From Rugamonas violacea (lineage in GTDB: Bacteria; Pseudomonadota; Gammaproteobacteria; Burkholderiales; Burkholderiaceae_D), in the NCBI RefSeq assembly GCF_016461825.1, contig NZ_JAEMNU010000037.1, positions 261,015-325,014 on the forward strand: a stretch of 64,000 nucleotides of DNA, given 5' to 3'. Both the position numbers and the translations under genes were made by a program. This document shows, piece by piece, positions 17,392 through 26,436 of the stretch. Each line of letters starts with the position of its first letter. Within the stretch, counting starts at the first letter, position 1. The notes under the pieces are model-generated. The model did no database searches. It had not been told where the DNA came from and saw only the letters and a list, made by a program, of their open reading frames with translations.

Positions 17392-20148
17392 ATGAACCGA
17401 TCGTCCCATTTCACCTCCGCGCCCGCTAACGACGGGCTTGCGCCGGCGCTCGCCGTCACCCCCAGCGGCCGCTTCTATCTTGACCCGGGGCCGGCCGAGA
17501 CGGCCCCGGGCGTGGCGGCCCTCCCGCCTAAAATACGCGGCGCGTTCGAGCGCGATGCGCTGGCCGGCCTGCTGCATCTAGGGGCCAGCGAACTGGCGAC
17601 ACCACTGCCGTCCTCCCTGGCGTTCGGCCGCGAGTTGGCCCATCTGTTCATGGCGCGCCTGTGCGCCAGCCCCGACCTGGCGGCGCAATGGGACAGCCTG
17701 GAGTTGGCCGCGCCGCAGGCGGAACTGGCGCAACTGCTGGCCGGCATGCCGCCCATGGTCGGCGCCGAATATGTCGACCTGGCGTGCCTGACAACCGTAT
17801 GGGCCGAGCTGTTGGGACAGGCCCGCGCGCAGATCGCGCTGGCCGACGGCGACGTGCAGGCCTGGTTGGCCCGCCAGCATCCGCACTGGACCTTGTTGGG
17901 CCGGGTGTGCTTCCATCTGGCCGAGAACAAGGCCAACCCGGACGCCCCGTTCGCCTTCCTGGCCACCTATGCCGCCAGCGTGTCGCAGCAGGCCAGGGTG
18001 CAGCATCTTCCCCTTGGCCGCGCGCTGCAGGAATACGCCGGCGAGGCCAACAGCGAGGCCTTGTTGCGCTTGCTGATGCCGGTCCACAAAGCCGCCGAAC
18101 ACTGCCCGTGGTTGGCCGCGCTGGTCGCCTCGGGCGCGATTTTCCACGCCCGCGCCTGGTCGCCGCACGAGGCGCACCAGTTTTTGCAGAACGTCCCCTT
18201 GTTCGAAGCGAACGGCATCGTCGTGCGGATTCCCGACTGGTGGCGGCCGAGCCAGCCGGTGCGACCGCAGCTGCGGGTCAATCTCGGCGAGAAAGCGGCC
18301 GGCCTGGGTCTTGGCGCCATGCTCGACTTCAATGTTTCCTTCGCGCTTGGCGATGAGACGCTGAGCGACGCCGAGTGGGCCGAACTGCGCGCCGCCGGCT
18401 CCGGCCTGGTTCGGCTCAAGGGGCGCTGGGTCGAAGTCGACCAGGCGCGGCTCGATGCCGTGCTGACGCATTGGAAGAAGGTGCAACGCGGCATCGACGG
18501 CGGCGGCGACGGCATTTCCTTCCTCGACGGCATGCGACTGTTGGCCGGCGTCGGCGGCGCGGGGGCGGCGGCGCAACTCGACGGCGTCGGCGCCGACTGG
18601 TCCCGCGTGGTGGCGGGGGACTGGTTGCGCGGCGTGCTCGACGAGCTGAGCGATCCGGCCCATGCCGGCCGGCTCGACGATGCGGCGCGGCCCGGCGCCG
18701 AGCTGAAGGCGCAACTGCGCCCCTACCAGCAGGACGGCGTGCGCTGGTTGTATTTGCTCAACCGCCTGGGCCTGGGCGGCTGCCTGGCCGACGACATGGG
18801 ACTGGGCAAGACGGTGCAGGTGTTGGCGCTGCTGTTGCTGGCCAAACGCGGCGGCGACCCGGGGCCGCATCTGTTGGTGTTGCCGGCCTCCCTGATCGGC
18901 AACTGGCAAGCCGAGATGGCGCGTTTCGCGCCCGGGCTGACGGTGCTGGTGGCGCATCCCTCGGCGCTGCCGAGCAAGGCCTTGGCGGCCCTGCCGGTCG
19001 AACGTTACGGTCAGGTCGACGTCGTCGTCACCAGTTACGGCTCCTTGACCCGCCTGCCCGCGCTGCAGGAAACGCGCTGGTCCATCGTCGTCCTCGACGA
19101 GGCCCAGGCGATCAAGAATCCGGGTGCGCAACAAACCCGCGCGGTGAAGCAGCTGCACAGCCGGGTGCGTTTCGCCCTCAGCGGCACGCCGGTCGAGAAC
19201 CGCCTGGGCGACCTGTGGTCGTTGTTCGACTTCATCTGCCCGGGCTTGCTCGGCGGCGCCAAGGCCTTCGGCGCCTTCGTCAAACGCTTGGAGCAGGGCG
19301 AACACGCGGCCTACGCGCCGTTGCGCAATCTGGTGCGGCCGTATATCCTGCGCCGTCTGAAGAGCGACAAGCGCATCATCGCCGACCTGCCGGACAAGAC
19401 CGAGGTCAAGGCTTATTGCGCCTTGTCGCATGCGCAAGTGGGCCTGTACCAGGCGGCGGTGCGGGCCCTGCAGGAGCAACTGGGCGCGCTCGACGGCATC
19501 GCCCGGCGCGGCGTGGTGCTGGCCTCGCTGATGCGCTTCAAGCAGATCTGCAACCACCCGGCGCAATGGACGGGCGATGGCGACTACGCCCCGCAAGGCA
19601 GCGGCAAGTTCGCCCGCTTGCGCGAGATCGCCGAGGAGATCGCGGCCCGCCAGGAAAAGGTGCTGGTGTTTACCCAGTTCCAGGAAATGACGGCGCCGCT
19701 GCACGATTTCCTGCGCACGGTGTTCGGCCGCCCCGGCCTGGTGCTGCACGGCGCGACGCCGGTGAAGACGCGCAAGAGCCTGGTTGAACAGTTCCAGCAG
19801 GAATCGGGACCGCCGTTCTTCGTGCTGACGATCAAGGCCGGCGGCACCGGGCTGAACTTGACCGCGGCGGCGCATGTGATCCATTTCGACCGCTGGTGGA
19901 ACCCGGCCGTCGAAAACCAGGCCAGCGACCGGGCCTATCGTATCGGGCAACAGAAGAATGTCCTCGTGCACAAATTCATCTGCCGCGGCACGATAGAGGA
20001 AAAGATCGACGCGCTGATCGAGGCGAAGCAGGGCTTGTCGAACGAGATATTGGAAGGCGGCGCGGAAACCCGCCTGACCGAAATGAGCAACGATGAATTG
20101 ATCCGCATGGTGTCGCTCGACATCCACAGCGCGGCGCTGGAAAAATAG
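17392..20148 (+). CDS. SNF2-family DEAD/DEAH-box helicase/translocase
   Basis: A 918-residue Swi2/Snf2-type ATPase that should translocate on double-stranded DNA. Residues about 1-430 form an N-terminal region ending in an SNF2-associated (DUF3670-like) domain, with DFNVSFALGDETLSDAEW and VRLKGRWVEVD. The ATPase core has motif I DDMGLGKT near residue 468, motif II DEAQ near 568, and motif III SGTPVENRLGDLWS near 602. The C-terminal helicase lobe ends with motif VI ASDRAYRIGQ near residue 843. It is followed 11 bp later by a SWIM zinc-finger gene. The role is unknown: DNA repair, chromosome remodelling or defence are possible. Confidence 0.93.
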   Translation: MNRSSHFTSAPANDGLAPALAVTPSGRFYLDPGPAETAPGVAALPPKIRGAFERDALAGLLHLGASELATPLPSSLAFGRELAHLFMARLCASPDLAAQWDSLELAAPQAELAQLLAGMPPMVGAEYVDLACLTTVWAELLGQARAQIALADGDVQAWLARQHPHWTLLGRVCFHLAENKANPDAPFAFLATYAASVSQQARVQHLPLGRALQEYAGEANSEALLRLLMPVHKAAEHCPWLAALVASGAIFHARAWSPHEAHQFLQNVPLFEANGIVVRIPDWWRPSQPVRPQLRVNLGEKAAGLGLGAMLDFNVSFALGDETLSDAEWAELRAAGSGLVRLKGRWVEVDQARLDAVLTHWKKVQRGIDGGGDGISFLDGMRLLAGVGGAGAAAQLDGVGADWSRVVAGDWLRGVLDELSDPAHAGRLDDAARPGAELKAQLRPYQQDGVRWLYLLNRLGLGGCLADDMGLGKTVQVLALLLLAKRGGDPGPHLLVLPASLIGNWQAEMARFAPGLTVLVAHPSALPSKALAALPVERYGQVDVVVTSYGSLTRLPALQETRWSIVVLDEAQAIKNPGAQQTRAVKQLHSRVRFALSGTPVENRLGDLWSLFDFICPGLLGGAKAFGAFVKRLEQGEHAAYAPLRNLVRPYILRRLKSDKRIIADLPDKTEVKAYCALSHAQVGLYQAAVRALQEQLGALDGIARRGVVLASLMRFKQICNHPAQWTGDGDYAPQGSGKFARLREIAEEIAARQEKVLVFTQFQEMTAPLHDFLRTVFGRPGLVLHGATPVKTRKSLVEQFQQESGPPFFVLTIKAGGTGLNLTAAAHVIHFDRWWNPAVENQASDRAYRIGQQKNVLVHKFICRGTIEEKIDALIEAKQGLSNEILEGGAETRLTEMSNDELIRMVSLDIHSAALEK

Positions 20149-20159
20149 GAGCGGTGGCG

Positions 20160-21185
20160 ATGGCTGGTTATGGCGGTTGGGGGAAGTATGTGTCGGTGGC
20201 GGAAAAGCGCGCGCAGGCGGAAAAGAAGATCAAGGCACTGCGGAAAAAGGGCCGGGTCTGCCTTCCCGTGTTGATCGACAAGCGCGCCATCGCGCACACC
20301 TTCTGGGGCAAGCAATGGTGCGACAACCTCGAAAACTATAGCGACTACGCCAACCGCCTGCCGCGCGGACGCACCTACGTGCGCAATGGTTCGGTGGTCG
20401 ATCTGCAGGTCGACGGGGAAAAAATATCGGCCCTGGTGGCCGGTTCGAGCCTGTACGAGGTGAACATCACGATCAAGGCGCTGGCGCCGGCGCTGTGGCA
20501 ATCGATCCTGCGCGACTGCGCCGGCAAGATCGCCTCGCTGGTGGAGTTGCTGCAGGGCCGCTTGTCGTCCGGCGTGATGGAGGTGGTCAGCCAGGCCGGC
20601 AGCGGACTGTTCCCGACGCCGCAGCAAATCAGCTTCCGTTGCAGCTGCCCCGATTCGGCGTCCATGTGCAAGCACGTGGCAGCCACCCTGTACGGCGTGG
20701 GCAACCGGTTCGACAGCGCGCCGGAGCTGCTGTTCCAGTTGCGCAATGTCGATCCGGCCGAGCTGGTCCAGACGGCGGTTGGCATGTCGCTGACGCAGAC
20801 GCAGGCCGATGCCGAGAACAACCTGACGGGCGCCGACTTGTCTGCCCTGTTCGGCATCGACCTCGACGGGCCGGGCTTGACGGCGCCGCCGCCGGTCGGC
20901 GGCGCGCAGCCGGCGGACGCCGACAAGGCTGTGACGGGGAAGGCGGTCATCGGGGCGGCGGTCGCGGCGGCCAAGCCGGCCGCGCCCGCCAAGCCGGCAA
21001 AGGCGGGCAAACCCGCCAAAACGGTCAGCGCGCGCGAACTGACCGCGCGCGGCGTGCCAACCCACATGCGGCAATGCTGGCTCAAGTCCGGCGTGTTGTT
21101 GGCCACCGACGCACGCGCCGTGTACGCGCTCGCCACACACGGCGAGCAAGCCATCGCGGCCTACCTGGCGCGTCGCGCGTCTTGA
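20160..21185 (+). CDS. SWIM zinc-finger protein, partner of SNF2 helicase
   Basis: A 341-residue protein. An N-terminal segment, GYGGWGKYVSVAEKRAQAEK, and the FWGKQWCDNLE block are typical of SWIM proteins linked to SNF2 helicases. The SWIM zinc finger, CSCPDSASMCKH (CxC...CxH), is near residue 160. An Ala/Lys/Pro-rich linker at about 270-300 precedes a short C-terminal block. ATG at 20160 is chosen over GTG at 20154 because AGGAG sits 8 nt before the ATG but only 2 nt before the GTG. The gene follows the helicase with an 11-bp gap, so the two are almost certainly co-transcribed. Confidence 0.88.
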   Translation: MAGYGGWGKYVSVAEKRAQAEKKIKALRKKGRVCLPVLIDKRAIAHTFWGKQWCDNLENYSDYANRLPRGRTYVRNGSVVDLQVDGEKISALVAGSSLYEVNITIKALAPALWQSILRDCAGKIASLVELLQGRLSSGVMEVVSQAGSGLFPTPQQISFRCSCPDSASMCKHVAATLYGVGNRFDSAPELLFQLRNVDPAELVQTAVGMSLTQTQADAENNLTGADLSALFGIDLDGPGLTAPPPVGGAQPADADKAVTGKAVIGAAVAAAKPAAPAKPAKAGKPAKTVSARELTARGVPTHMRQCWLKSGVLLATDARAVYALATHGEQAIAAYLARRAS

Positions 21186-21258
21186 CTGTGAATCGACGCG
21201 CCGAAACGGTTGGGTGATAGTTGGGGGATTCCAGTGCGGCGAGTCTGGTGGAGAAAAC

Positions 21259-21348
21259 TCAGGCCGCCAGCGGCGCGGGCCGAACCCGCATGGGGGTATC
21301 CACGAAGCGCTGTGCGGCTTGCCACACGTCGTATGCGCTTTGCTCCGC
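21259..21348 (-). pseudogene. C-terminal remnant of a HigA-type antitoxin
   Basis: Directly after the stop that ends the HigB remnant, the same frame continues for 29 codons to a TGA, including SAYDVWQAAQRF. HigA-type antitoxins often end with an (A)AYDLWQA motif, so this looks like the last part of higA. The helix-turn-helix part is missing. Toxin and antitoxin tails are fused, implying a deletion that removed the end of higB and the start of higA. Confidence 0.65.
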
Positions 21349-21498
21349 TTAATCTACAAGGAGCGCGTCCGTGCCTTCGAATTTGAACGTCAGCCGCCAG
21401 TTGCCATTTACCCGGACGGAAAAATGGTCCTTGAGTTTTCCGCCTTTGAGCGGATGCCGACCCCAGCCTGGCAAGTTCATTCCTTGCGGGGAGGTGGC
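21349..21498 (-). pseudogene. C-terminal remnant of a HigB-type toxin
   Basis: About 49 codons are recognisable: MNLPGWGRHPLKGGKLKD followed by HFSVRVNGNWRLTFKFEG and ending ALLVD before a TAA. Full HigB/RelE toxins of this group have this segment and continue with a YQDYH-like end, so the last residues and the N-terminal half are missing. The frame stays open into the decarboxylase gene but only as a shadow. Adjacent HigA remnants confirm a decayed higBA locus. Confidence 0.7.
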
Positions 21499-21515
21499 CT
21501 CGCCGCCATGGGCAA

Positions 21516-23105
21516 CTATAGTCCCATCTGCTCCAGCAAGCCCTCGCCAATCCCGGCCTGCTCGGCAAGGATCTCGCGCAGGTGTTCCTCGGTCGTCGTC
21601 ATATTCGTCAGCACCACGCGCAGCACCGTCGTCTGGCCGGGGTAGGCGGTCGATTCGAGCACGGTGCGCGAGACGAAGCTGTGGCCGCGTTCCTTCTGCC
21701 GCGTTTGCAGTTCGCTGTTGAGCGCGTTGAGCTGCCGGTTCAGCGCGGCGGCTGCTTCCAGCAGGCCGTCGGCCAGCAGCTGCGCCATGCGCCGGCGCAG
21801 GCGCTGCGGCACATAGCGGTAGGTCAGGATGAAGGTGTCCGAGTCGGTGACCAGTTCGAAGTCGGCCTGCTCGCGCAGCAGCGCGCGCATCTGTCCAGTC
21901 AGCGTCGCCGCCTGCTCCAGCAAGGTGCGGTAGCCGCTGACGCCGAGCACCTTGAACGAGGTCCACAGCTTGAGCGCGTCGAAGCGGCGCGAGCCTTCCA
22001 ACGAAGTCTGGCCGAGGTCGCCGGAGTTGTCGCGCAGGATGTAGTTGGCGTTGTGCTTGAGCAGGTTCAGGCTGGCGCTGTCGCGGAACAGCACCATGCT
22101 TTGCGGCATGGGCACCCACAGCAGCTTGTGGCCGTCGAGCACCACCGAGTCGGCCAGCTCGATGCCGTCGTACAGCGGCCGGAACTGCTCGGCCAGCAGC
22201 AGCGCGCCGCCCCAGGCCGCGTCGACGTGGAACCAGGCGCCCTCGCGCCGGGCCACCGCCGCCAGTTGCGCCAGCGGGTCGATGCTGCCGGTCTCGGTGG
22301 CGCCGGCGATGCCGACCACGGCGACCAGCTTGACGCCGGCGGCCTTCAGCGCGGCAATCTCGACCTCCAGCGCGGCCAGGTCGATGCGGTTGTCGCGCCC
22401 GACCGGCACCACGCGCAGCGCGTTTTCGCCCAGCCCCAAGGTGGCCAGGGCTTTCTTCAGCGAGTAGTGGCTGCGCGCCGAGCCGATCACGGCCAGGCCG
22501 CGATGGCCCGAGCGTTGCAGCGCGGCCAGCAGGCCGTCCTTGCGGTAGCCGGGCAGTTGATGCTCCAGCGCCACGGCCAGCGCCGTCAGATTGCCCATCG
22601 TGCCGCCGCCGACCATATTGCCCAGCGCGATGTTGGGCGCCGCCATCGCCTCGGCGTACAGCGCGTCGCCGCCCCGGTAGACCTGGCGGTGCAACCAGCC
22701 CAACACCTGCTTCTCGATCAAGGTGGCGGCGTAGGCGGTTTCGATCTTCACCAGGTTCTGGTTCAGCGCCGCCGTCAGCGCCTCGGCCACCACGCTGATC
22801 CAGGGCAGCGCCTGGGTCATGTGGCCGATGTATTTCGGATGGTTCAGCTGGGCCGTGTTGGCCAGCACGGTGGCGTCGAGCTGGTCGAGGAAGGCCTCGA
22901 CCGACATGCCGTCGGCCGGCAGCGCCGGCGCGCCGAACAGGGCGGCCAGCTCGGCCAAGGGCGTGCTGGGATAGGGCCGGGCGCGGCTGGCACCGAGCCA
23001 GTCGCGCAGCAGGCGCAGGGCGTGCCGCAGCGGCGCGGGGGCGCGCTCCAGGGCGTCGATGGAGAAATGCTGCTGCAACAGGGCCGCCAGGCGGGAGTCG
23101 GTCAT
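21516..23105 (-). CDS. PLP-dependent group II decarboxylase, PanP-like
   Basis: A 529-residue pyridoxal-phosphate decarboxylase of the glutamate/aspartate decarboxylase superfamily. The PLP lysine is in DGHKLLWVPMPQS (about residue 325), preceded by the PLP-binding Asp in WFHVDAAWGGA. Length and overall pattern resemble PanP, which makes beta-alanine from aspartate for coenzyme A, but substrate cannot be fixed from sequence alone; glutamate or another amino acid is possible. ATG at 23105 is preferred to TTG at 23114; neither has a strong ribosome-binding site. The 3' end abuts the higBA remnant. Confidence 0.8.
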   Translation of the reverse strand: MTDSRLAALLQQHFSIDALERAPAPLRHALRLLRDWLGASRARPYPSTPLAELAALFGAPALPADGMSVEAFLDQLDATVLANTAQLNHPKYIGHMTQALPWISVVAEALTAALNQNLVKIETAYAATLIEKQVLGWLHRQVYRGGDALYAEAMAAPNIALGNMVGGGTMGNLTALAVALEHQLPGYRKDGLLAALQRSGHRGLAVIGSARSHYSLKKALATLGLGENALRVVPVGRDNRIDLAALEVEIAALKAAGVKLVAVVGIAGATETGSIDPLAQLAAVARREGAWFHVDAAWGGALLLAEQFRPLYDGIELADSVVLDGHKLLWVPMPQSMVLFRDSASLNLLKHNANYILRDNSGDLGQTSLEGSRRFDALKLWTSFKVLGVSGYRTLLEQAATLTGQMRALLREQADFELVTDSDTFILTYRYVPQRLRRRMAQLLADGLLEAAAALNRQLNALNSELQTRQKERGHSFVSRTVLESTAYPGQTTVLRVVLTNMTTTEEHLREILAEQAGIGEGLLEQMGL

Positions 23106-23310
23106 CGGTGTCAACGTTTTCAGGTAAGGGGGGCGTTGCCGCGACTTGCTAGCCGCCTGACACTCGCTCAGCCGCGCAGTTTACCAAACCCGGGCCGCCC
23201 ACGCCCGGATCCGCTCGCCGCCCGGCCCCGGCCGCCCCGGATTACCTGTTCGGCAACAGCAAATGCGCGCCCGGCAACGCGTTCGCGCGCTGTTGCGCGA
23301 CGTTGTTGGG

Positions 23311-23316
23311 TATAAT
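23311..23316 (+). promoter_or_regulatory. Consensus -10 box upstream of the NYN/LOTUS gene
   Basis: A perfect TATAAT at 23311-23316, without a convincing -35 at the right spacing. Transcription would begin near 23323, after the in-frame ATG at 23319, so translation must start further down, at 23382. Confidence 0.55.
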
Positions 23317-23381
23317 CAATGGATTGCCTGCGTCCATCTGACGTGTCTGCCTCCCTCTCATCTCTAGAAAATATCAATCTC

Positions 23382-25451
23382 ATGGCTTCTTCCAACGATA
23401 ACGTCAGCATGGCGCTGTTCTGCGATTTCGAAAACGTCGCGCTCGGTGTGCGCGACGCCAACTACGACAAATTCGATATCAAGCCCGTGCTGGAACGCCT
23501 GCTGCTCAAGGGCAGCATCGTGGTCAAGAAGGCCTATTGCGACTGGGACCGCTACAAGGCGTTCAAGGCGCCCATGCACGAGGCCAACTTCGAGCTGATC
23601 GAAATCCCCCACGTGCGCCAGTCCGGCAAGAACTCGGCCGACATCCGCATGGTCGTCGACGCCCTCGACCTGTGCTACACCAAGTCGCACGTCGACACCT
23701 TCGTCATCATCAGCGGCGACTCCGATTTCTCGCCGCTGGTCTCCAAGCTGCGCGAGAACGCCAAGAAGGTGATCGGCGTCGGCGTCAAGCAGTCCACCTC
23801 GGACCTGCTGGTGGCCAACTGCGACGAATTCATCTTCTACGACGACCTGGTGCGCGAGAGCCGCCGCGCCGCCGCCAAGCGCGACCCGCGCGAAGCCCAG
23901 CAAGCCGTCAAACGCACGCCGGAAGAGGAAACCCGCCGCCGCGAAGAGATGGACAAGCGCCGCAGCCAGGCGGTCGAGATCGCCGTCGGCACCTTCGACG
24001 CGCTGGTCTCCGAGCGCGGCGACAGCGGCAAGATCTGGGCCTCCGTGTTGAAAGAGGCGATCAAGCGCCGCAAGCCGGACTTCAGCGAGTCCTACTACGG
24101 CTTCCGCACCTTCGGCAATCTGCTGGAGGAAGCCAAGGCGCGCGGTCTGCTGGAATTCGGCCGCGATGAGAAATCCGGCGCCTACGTCTACCGCAGCAGC
24201 GGCGCGGCCGCCGTCAACGCCGAAGGCGGCGCCGTCGTGTCGGACAACGGCCTGTCGTCGGAAGCGGGCGAGGGCCGGCCGGAAGGCAAGGGCGAGATGC
24301 GTCGCGGCCGTGGCCGTGGTCGCGACCGCGACCGCAGCGAACGCAACGCCGAGCGCGGCAACGCCAACGCCGGCGCCGAGCGCAGCAATGGTTACACCGA
24401 CGCCGACACCGACAACGCCGATGTCACCGAGCAGCCGCAGGACGAGGCCGACGTGCTCGAATCGAGCGCCGTGGTCGAGGCCATCGTCGAGTCGCAGCCA
24501 GCGGCGCAGCCGCAGCCGTCGGCACAGCCGGCCGGCCAGCAGGAACGCGGCCGTGGCCGTGGCAACCGTGGCGGCCGCAAGGGCGAACGCGCCGCCGAGC
24601 GCGCACCGGAACGCGCCGCCGAGCGCGCACCGGAACGCGCCGCCGAGCGCACCGCCGAGCGCACCCCGGACCTGGACCTGACCCGCTACCCGGACGACGA
24701 GTATGTGATCAGCGACGAGGAAGCCGCCGCCATCGCCAACGCGCTGACGGTGCAGCAGCAGACCGAGGGCCGCCATGCGCGCGCCGGCGGTCGTGGTGGC
24801 CGCAACCAGGCCGCCCAGCAGCCGCGCCAGGACAAGCAACAGCCGCGCAAGGACAATCAGCAGCCACGCAAGGACGCGCAGCAAAAGCCGCGCAACGGCG
24901 CGCCGCAGCAGAACCAGCAGCCGCGCAAGGACAAGCAGCAAGCCCAGCGCAAGGGTGGCAACGGCCGCCGTCCGGAAGCGAACGAAACCGTCCAGGCCGC
25001 GGCCCAGATCGACAGCGCGGCTCTGTACAGCCTGCCGGTGGCGCCGGTCGTGGCGCATTCCGCGCCGGTCGAATTGACGCCTGTGGTGGTGGCGCCGGTC
25101 GCCCACAACGCCGCCGCCGCGCCAGCCGCCAAGCCGGCGCGCAAACCAGCCGCCGCCAAGGTCGCCAAGGAAGCCAAGGCCGCCGTGGAAGTCACGCCAG
25201 CCAACGAAGCCAAGCCGGCCGCCGGCAAAGCCAAGGCCAAAGCCAAGGCCGAGGCCGAACCGAAAGTCAAGGCCGAACCGAAAGCCAAGGCCGAGCCAAA
25301 AGCCAAGGCCGAGCCGAAAGCCAAAGTGGCCGCCGAGGCGCCAGCCGCCGCCGCCGACACAGCGGCGGCCAAGCCGGCCCGCAAACCAGCCGCGCGCAAG
25401 CCGGCCGCCAAGAAGGGCGCCGACAAGGCCGCCGCCGGCGACGCCGAGTAA
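23382..25451 (+). CDS. NYN-domain and OST-HTH/LOTUS-domain protein with basic tail
   Basis: A 689-residue product in three parts. Residues about 8-150 form a NYN (PIN-like) nuclease-type domain, with acidic residues in MALFCDFENVAL, NSADIRMVVDAL and VIISGDSDFSPL. Residues about 195-270 form an OST-HTH/LOTUS domain, thought to bind RNA (GDSGKIWASVLKEAIKRRKP and YYGFRTFGNLLEEA). The remaining 400 residues are low-complexity Ala/Pro/Lys/Arg/Gln, with tandem repeats such as AERAPER, QQPRKD and KAEPKA. ATG at 23382 is chosen because the promoter -10 box lies past the earlier ATG. A role in RNA turnover is plausible; the target is unknown. Confidence 0.88.
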   Translation: MASSNDNVSMALFCDFENVALGVRDANYDKFDIKPVLERLLLKGSIVVKKAYCDWDRYKAFKAPMHEANFELIEIPHVRQSGKNSADIRMVVDALDLCYTKSHVDTFVIISGDSDFSPLVSKLRENAKKVIGVGVKQSTSDLLVANCDEFIFYDDLVRESRRAAAKRDPREAQQAVKRTPEEETRRREEMDKRRSQAVEIAVGTFDALVSERGDSGKIWASVLKEAIKRRKPDFSESYYGFRTFGNLLEEAKARGLLEFGRDEKSGAYVYRSSGAAAVNAEGGAVVSDNGLSSEAGEGRPEGKGEMRRGRGRGRDRDRSERNAERGNANAGAERSNGYTDADTDNADVTEQPQDEADVLESSAVVEAIVESQPAAQPQPSAQPAGQQERGRGRGNRGGRKGERAAERAPERAAERAPERAAERTAERTPDLDLTRYPDDEYVISDEEAAAIANALTVQQQTEGRHARAGGRGGRNQAAQQPRQDKQQPRKDNQQPRKDAQQKPRNGAPQQNQQPRKDKQQAQRKGGNGRRPEANETVQAAAQIDSAALYSLPVAPVVAHSAPVELTPVVVAPVAHNAAAAPAAKPARKPAAAKVAKEAKAAVEVTPANEAKPAAGKAKAKAKAEAEPKVKAEPKAKAEPKAKAEPKAKVAAEAPAAAADTAAAKPARKPAARKPAAKKGADKAAAGDAE
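24594..25330 (+). repeat. In-frame coding repeats in the tail of the NYN/LOTUS protein
   Basis: Three short tandem arrays are visible inside the gene: a 7-residue AERAPER-type unit (about 24594-24663), a QQPRKD-type unit (about 24828-24950), and a KAEPKA-type unit (about 25224-25330). Unit lengths are multiples of three, so copy-number change would keep the frame. Confidence 0.8.
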
Positions 25452-25460
25452 GACCCCGGG

Positions 25461-25490
25461 CGGGGCGCCGCATTGTCGGCGCCCCGCTTT
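25461..25490 (+). terminator. Terminator after the NYN/LOTUS gene
   Basis: A perfect 10-bp stem, CGGGGCGCCG (25461-25470) with CGGCGCCCCG (25477-25486), loop CATTGT, followed by C and three T residues. The T-run is short. Confidence 0.7.
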
Positions 25491-25553
25491 ACTGCCATAC
25501 TGCGAATCCGATCAATCGATGGGTGGCGCGGGCGCCGCCAGCAGGCGGCGCAC

Positions 25554-26405
25554 ATGGCAATCCTCTCCGACATCTCCCTCTATCCGATCAAATCCTGCGC
25601 CGGCATCACGCTGCGCGAGGCGACCCTGACCGTCGCCGGTTTGATGAGCGAAAACATCTACGACCGTGAATGGATGGTGGTCGACCCCGACGGCCACTGC
25701 CTGACCCAGCGCGAGCATCCGCGCATGGCCTTGATCGTGCCGCGCATCAAGGCCGAAACGCTGGAGCTGCGCGCGCCCGGCATGCTGCGGCTGGAACTCG
25801 AACTGGGCCTGCCCGACCCCGAGCTGGCGCCGACCCTGCAGGTGCGGGTGTGGGACGACGTCGTCAACGCCTACGACTGCGACGAGCTGACCGCCGCCTG
25901 GTTCAGCAACGCCGTCGGCGTGCCTTGCCGGCTGGTGCGCTTCCACCCCAACGTCGAACGCCAGGTCAGCGCCAAGTGGACCGGCGGCGTCGCCGCCCAC
26001 ACCCTGTTCTCCGACGGCTATCCGGTGTTGCTGGCCGGCAGCGCCTCGCTGGACGACCTGAACCGCAAGCTGGTGGCGGCCGGCCGCGCCGCCATCCCGA
26101 TGAACCGTTTCCGCCCCAACCTGGTGGTCGACGGCATCGAGGCCTTCGAGGAGGACTACGTCGACACCTTCCAGTTCGGCGACGCGCTGTTGAAACCCGT
26201 CAAGCCGTGCTCGCGTTGCCCGATGCCATCGGTCGACCAGGACAAGGGCGAATTCGGCCCCGACCCGCTCGACATCCTGCAGGGCTACCGCGCCAAGGCC
26301 GAGCTGGACGGCGCCATCTGCTTCGGCATGAACGCCATCGTCACGGCGGGCGAAGGCCAGCGCCTTTACGTCGGACAGGAAATTAGCGTTACACTGGCGT
26401 TTTAA
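25554..26405 (+). CDS. MOSC domain-containing protein (YcbX-like)
   Basis: A 283-residue protein with an N-terminal MOSC beta-barrel domain, beginning MAILSDISLYPIKSCAG, and a C-terminal MOSC domain with FRPNLVVDGIEAFEEDYVD and the conserved Cys in KPCSRCPMPSVDQ near residue 222. MOSC proteins bind the molybdenum cofactor and carry sulfur; YcbX-like members detoxify N-hydroxylated bases with a reductase partner. No ferredoxin domain is attached. An earlier start at 25473 would overlap the terminator, so 25554 is chosen. Confidence 0.88.
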   Translation: MAILSDISLYPIKSCAGITLREATLTVAGLMSENIYDREWMVVDPDGHCLTQREHPRMALIVPRIKAETLELRAPGMLRLELELGLPDPELAPTLQVRVWDDVVNAYDCDELTAAWFSNAVGVPCRLVRFHPNVERQVSAKWTGGVAAHTLFSDGYPVLLAGSASLDDLNRKLVAAGRAAIPMNRFRPNLVVDGIEAFEEDYVDTFQFGDALLKPVKPCSRCPMPSVDQDKGEFGPDPLDILQGYRAKAELDGAICFGMNAIVTAGEGQRLYVGQEISVTLAF

Positions 26406-26436
26406 TGGTTGATCGCACTTTTTTGCATTCCCAACA

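Noticed and set aside
17578..20127. An 849-residue minus-strand frame inside the SNF2 helicase
   Set aside because: It has no recognisable domain and the plus-strand gene carries all helicase motifs.
21349..22119. A 256-residue frame reading through the decarboxylase into the higB remnant
   Set aside because: Only the last 49 residues resemble HigB; the upstream part is a shadow of the decarboxylase gene.
24594..25330. Tandem repeats as a possible CRISPR array
   Set aside because: The units are short, in-frame, directly adjacent and encode a low-complexity protein tail; there are no spacers of constant size.
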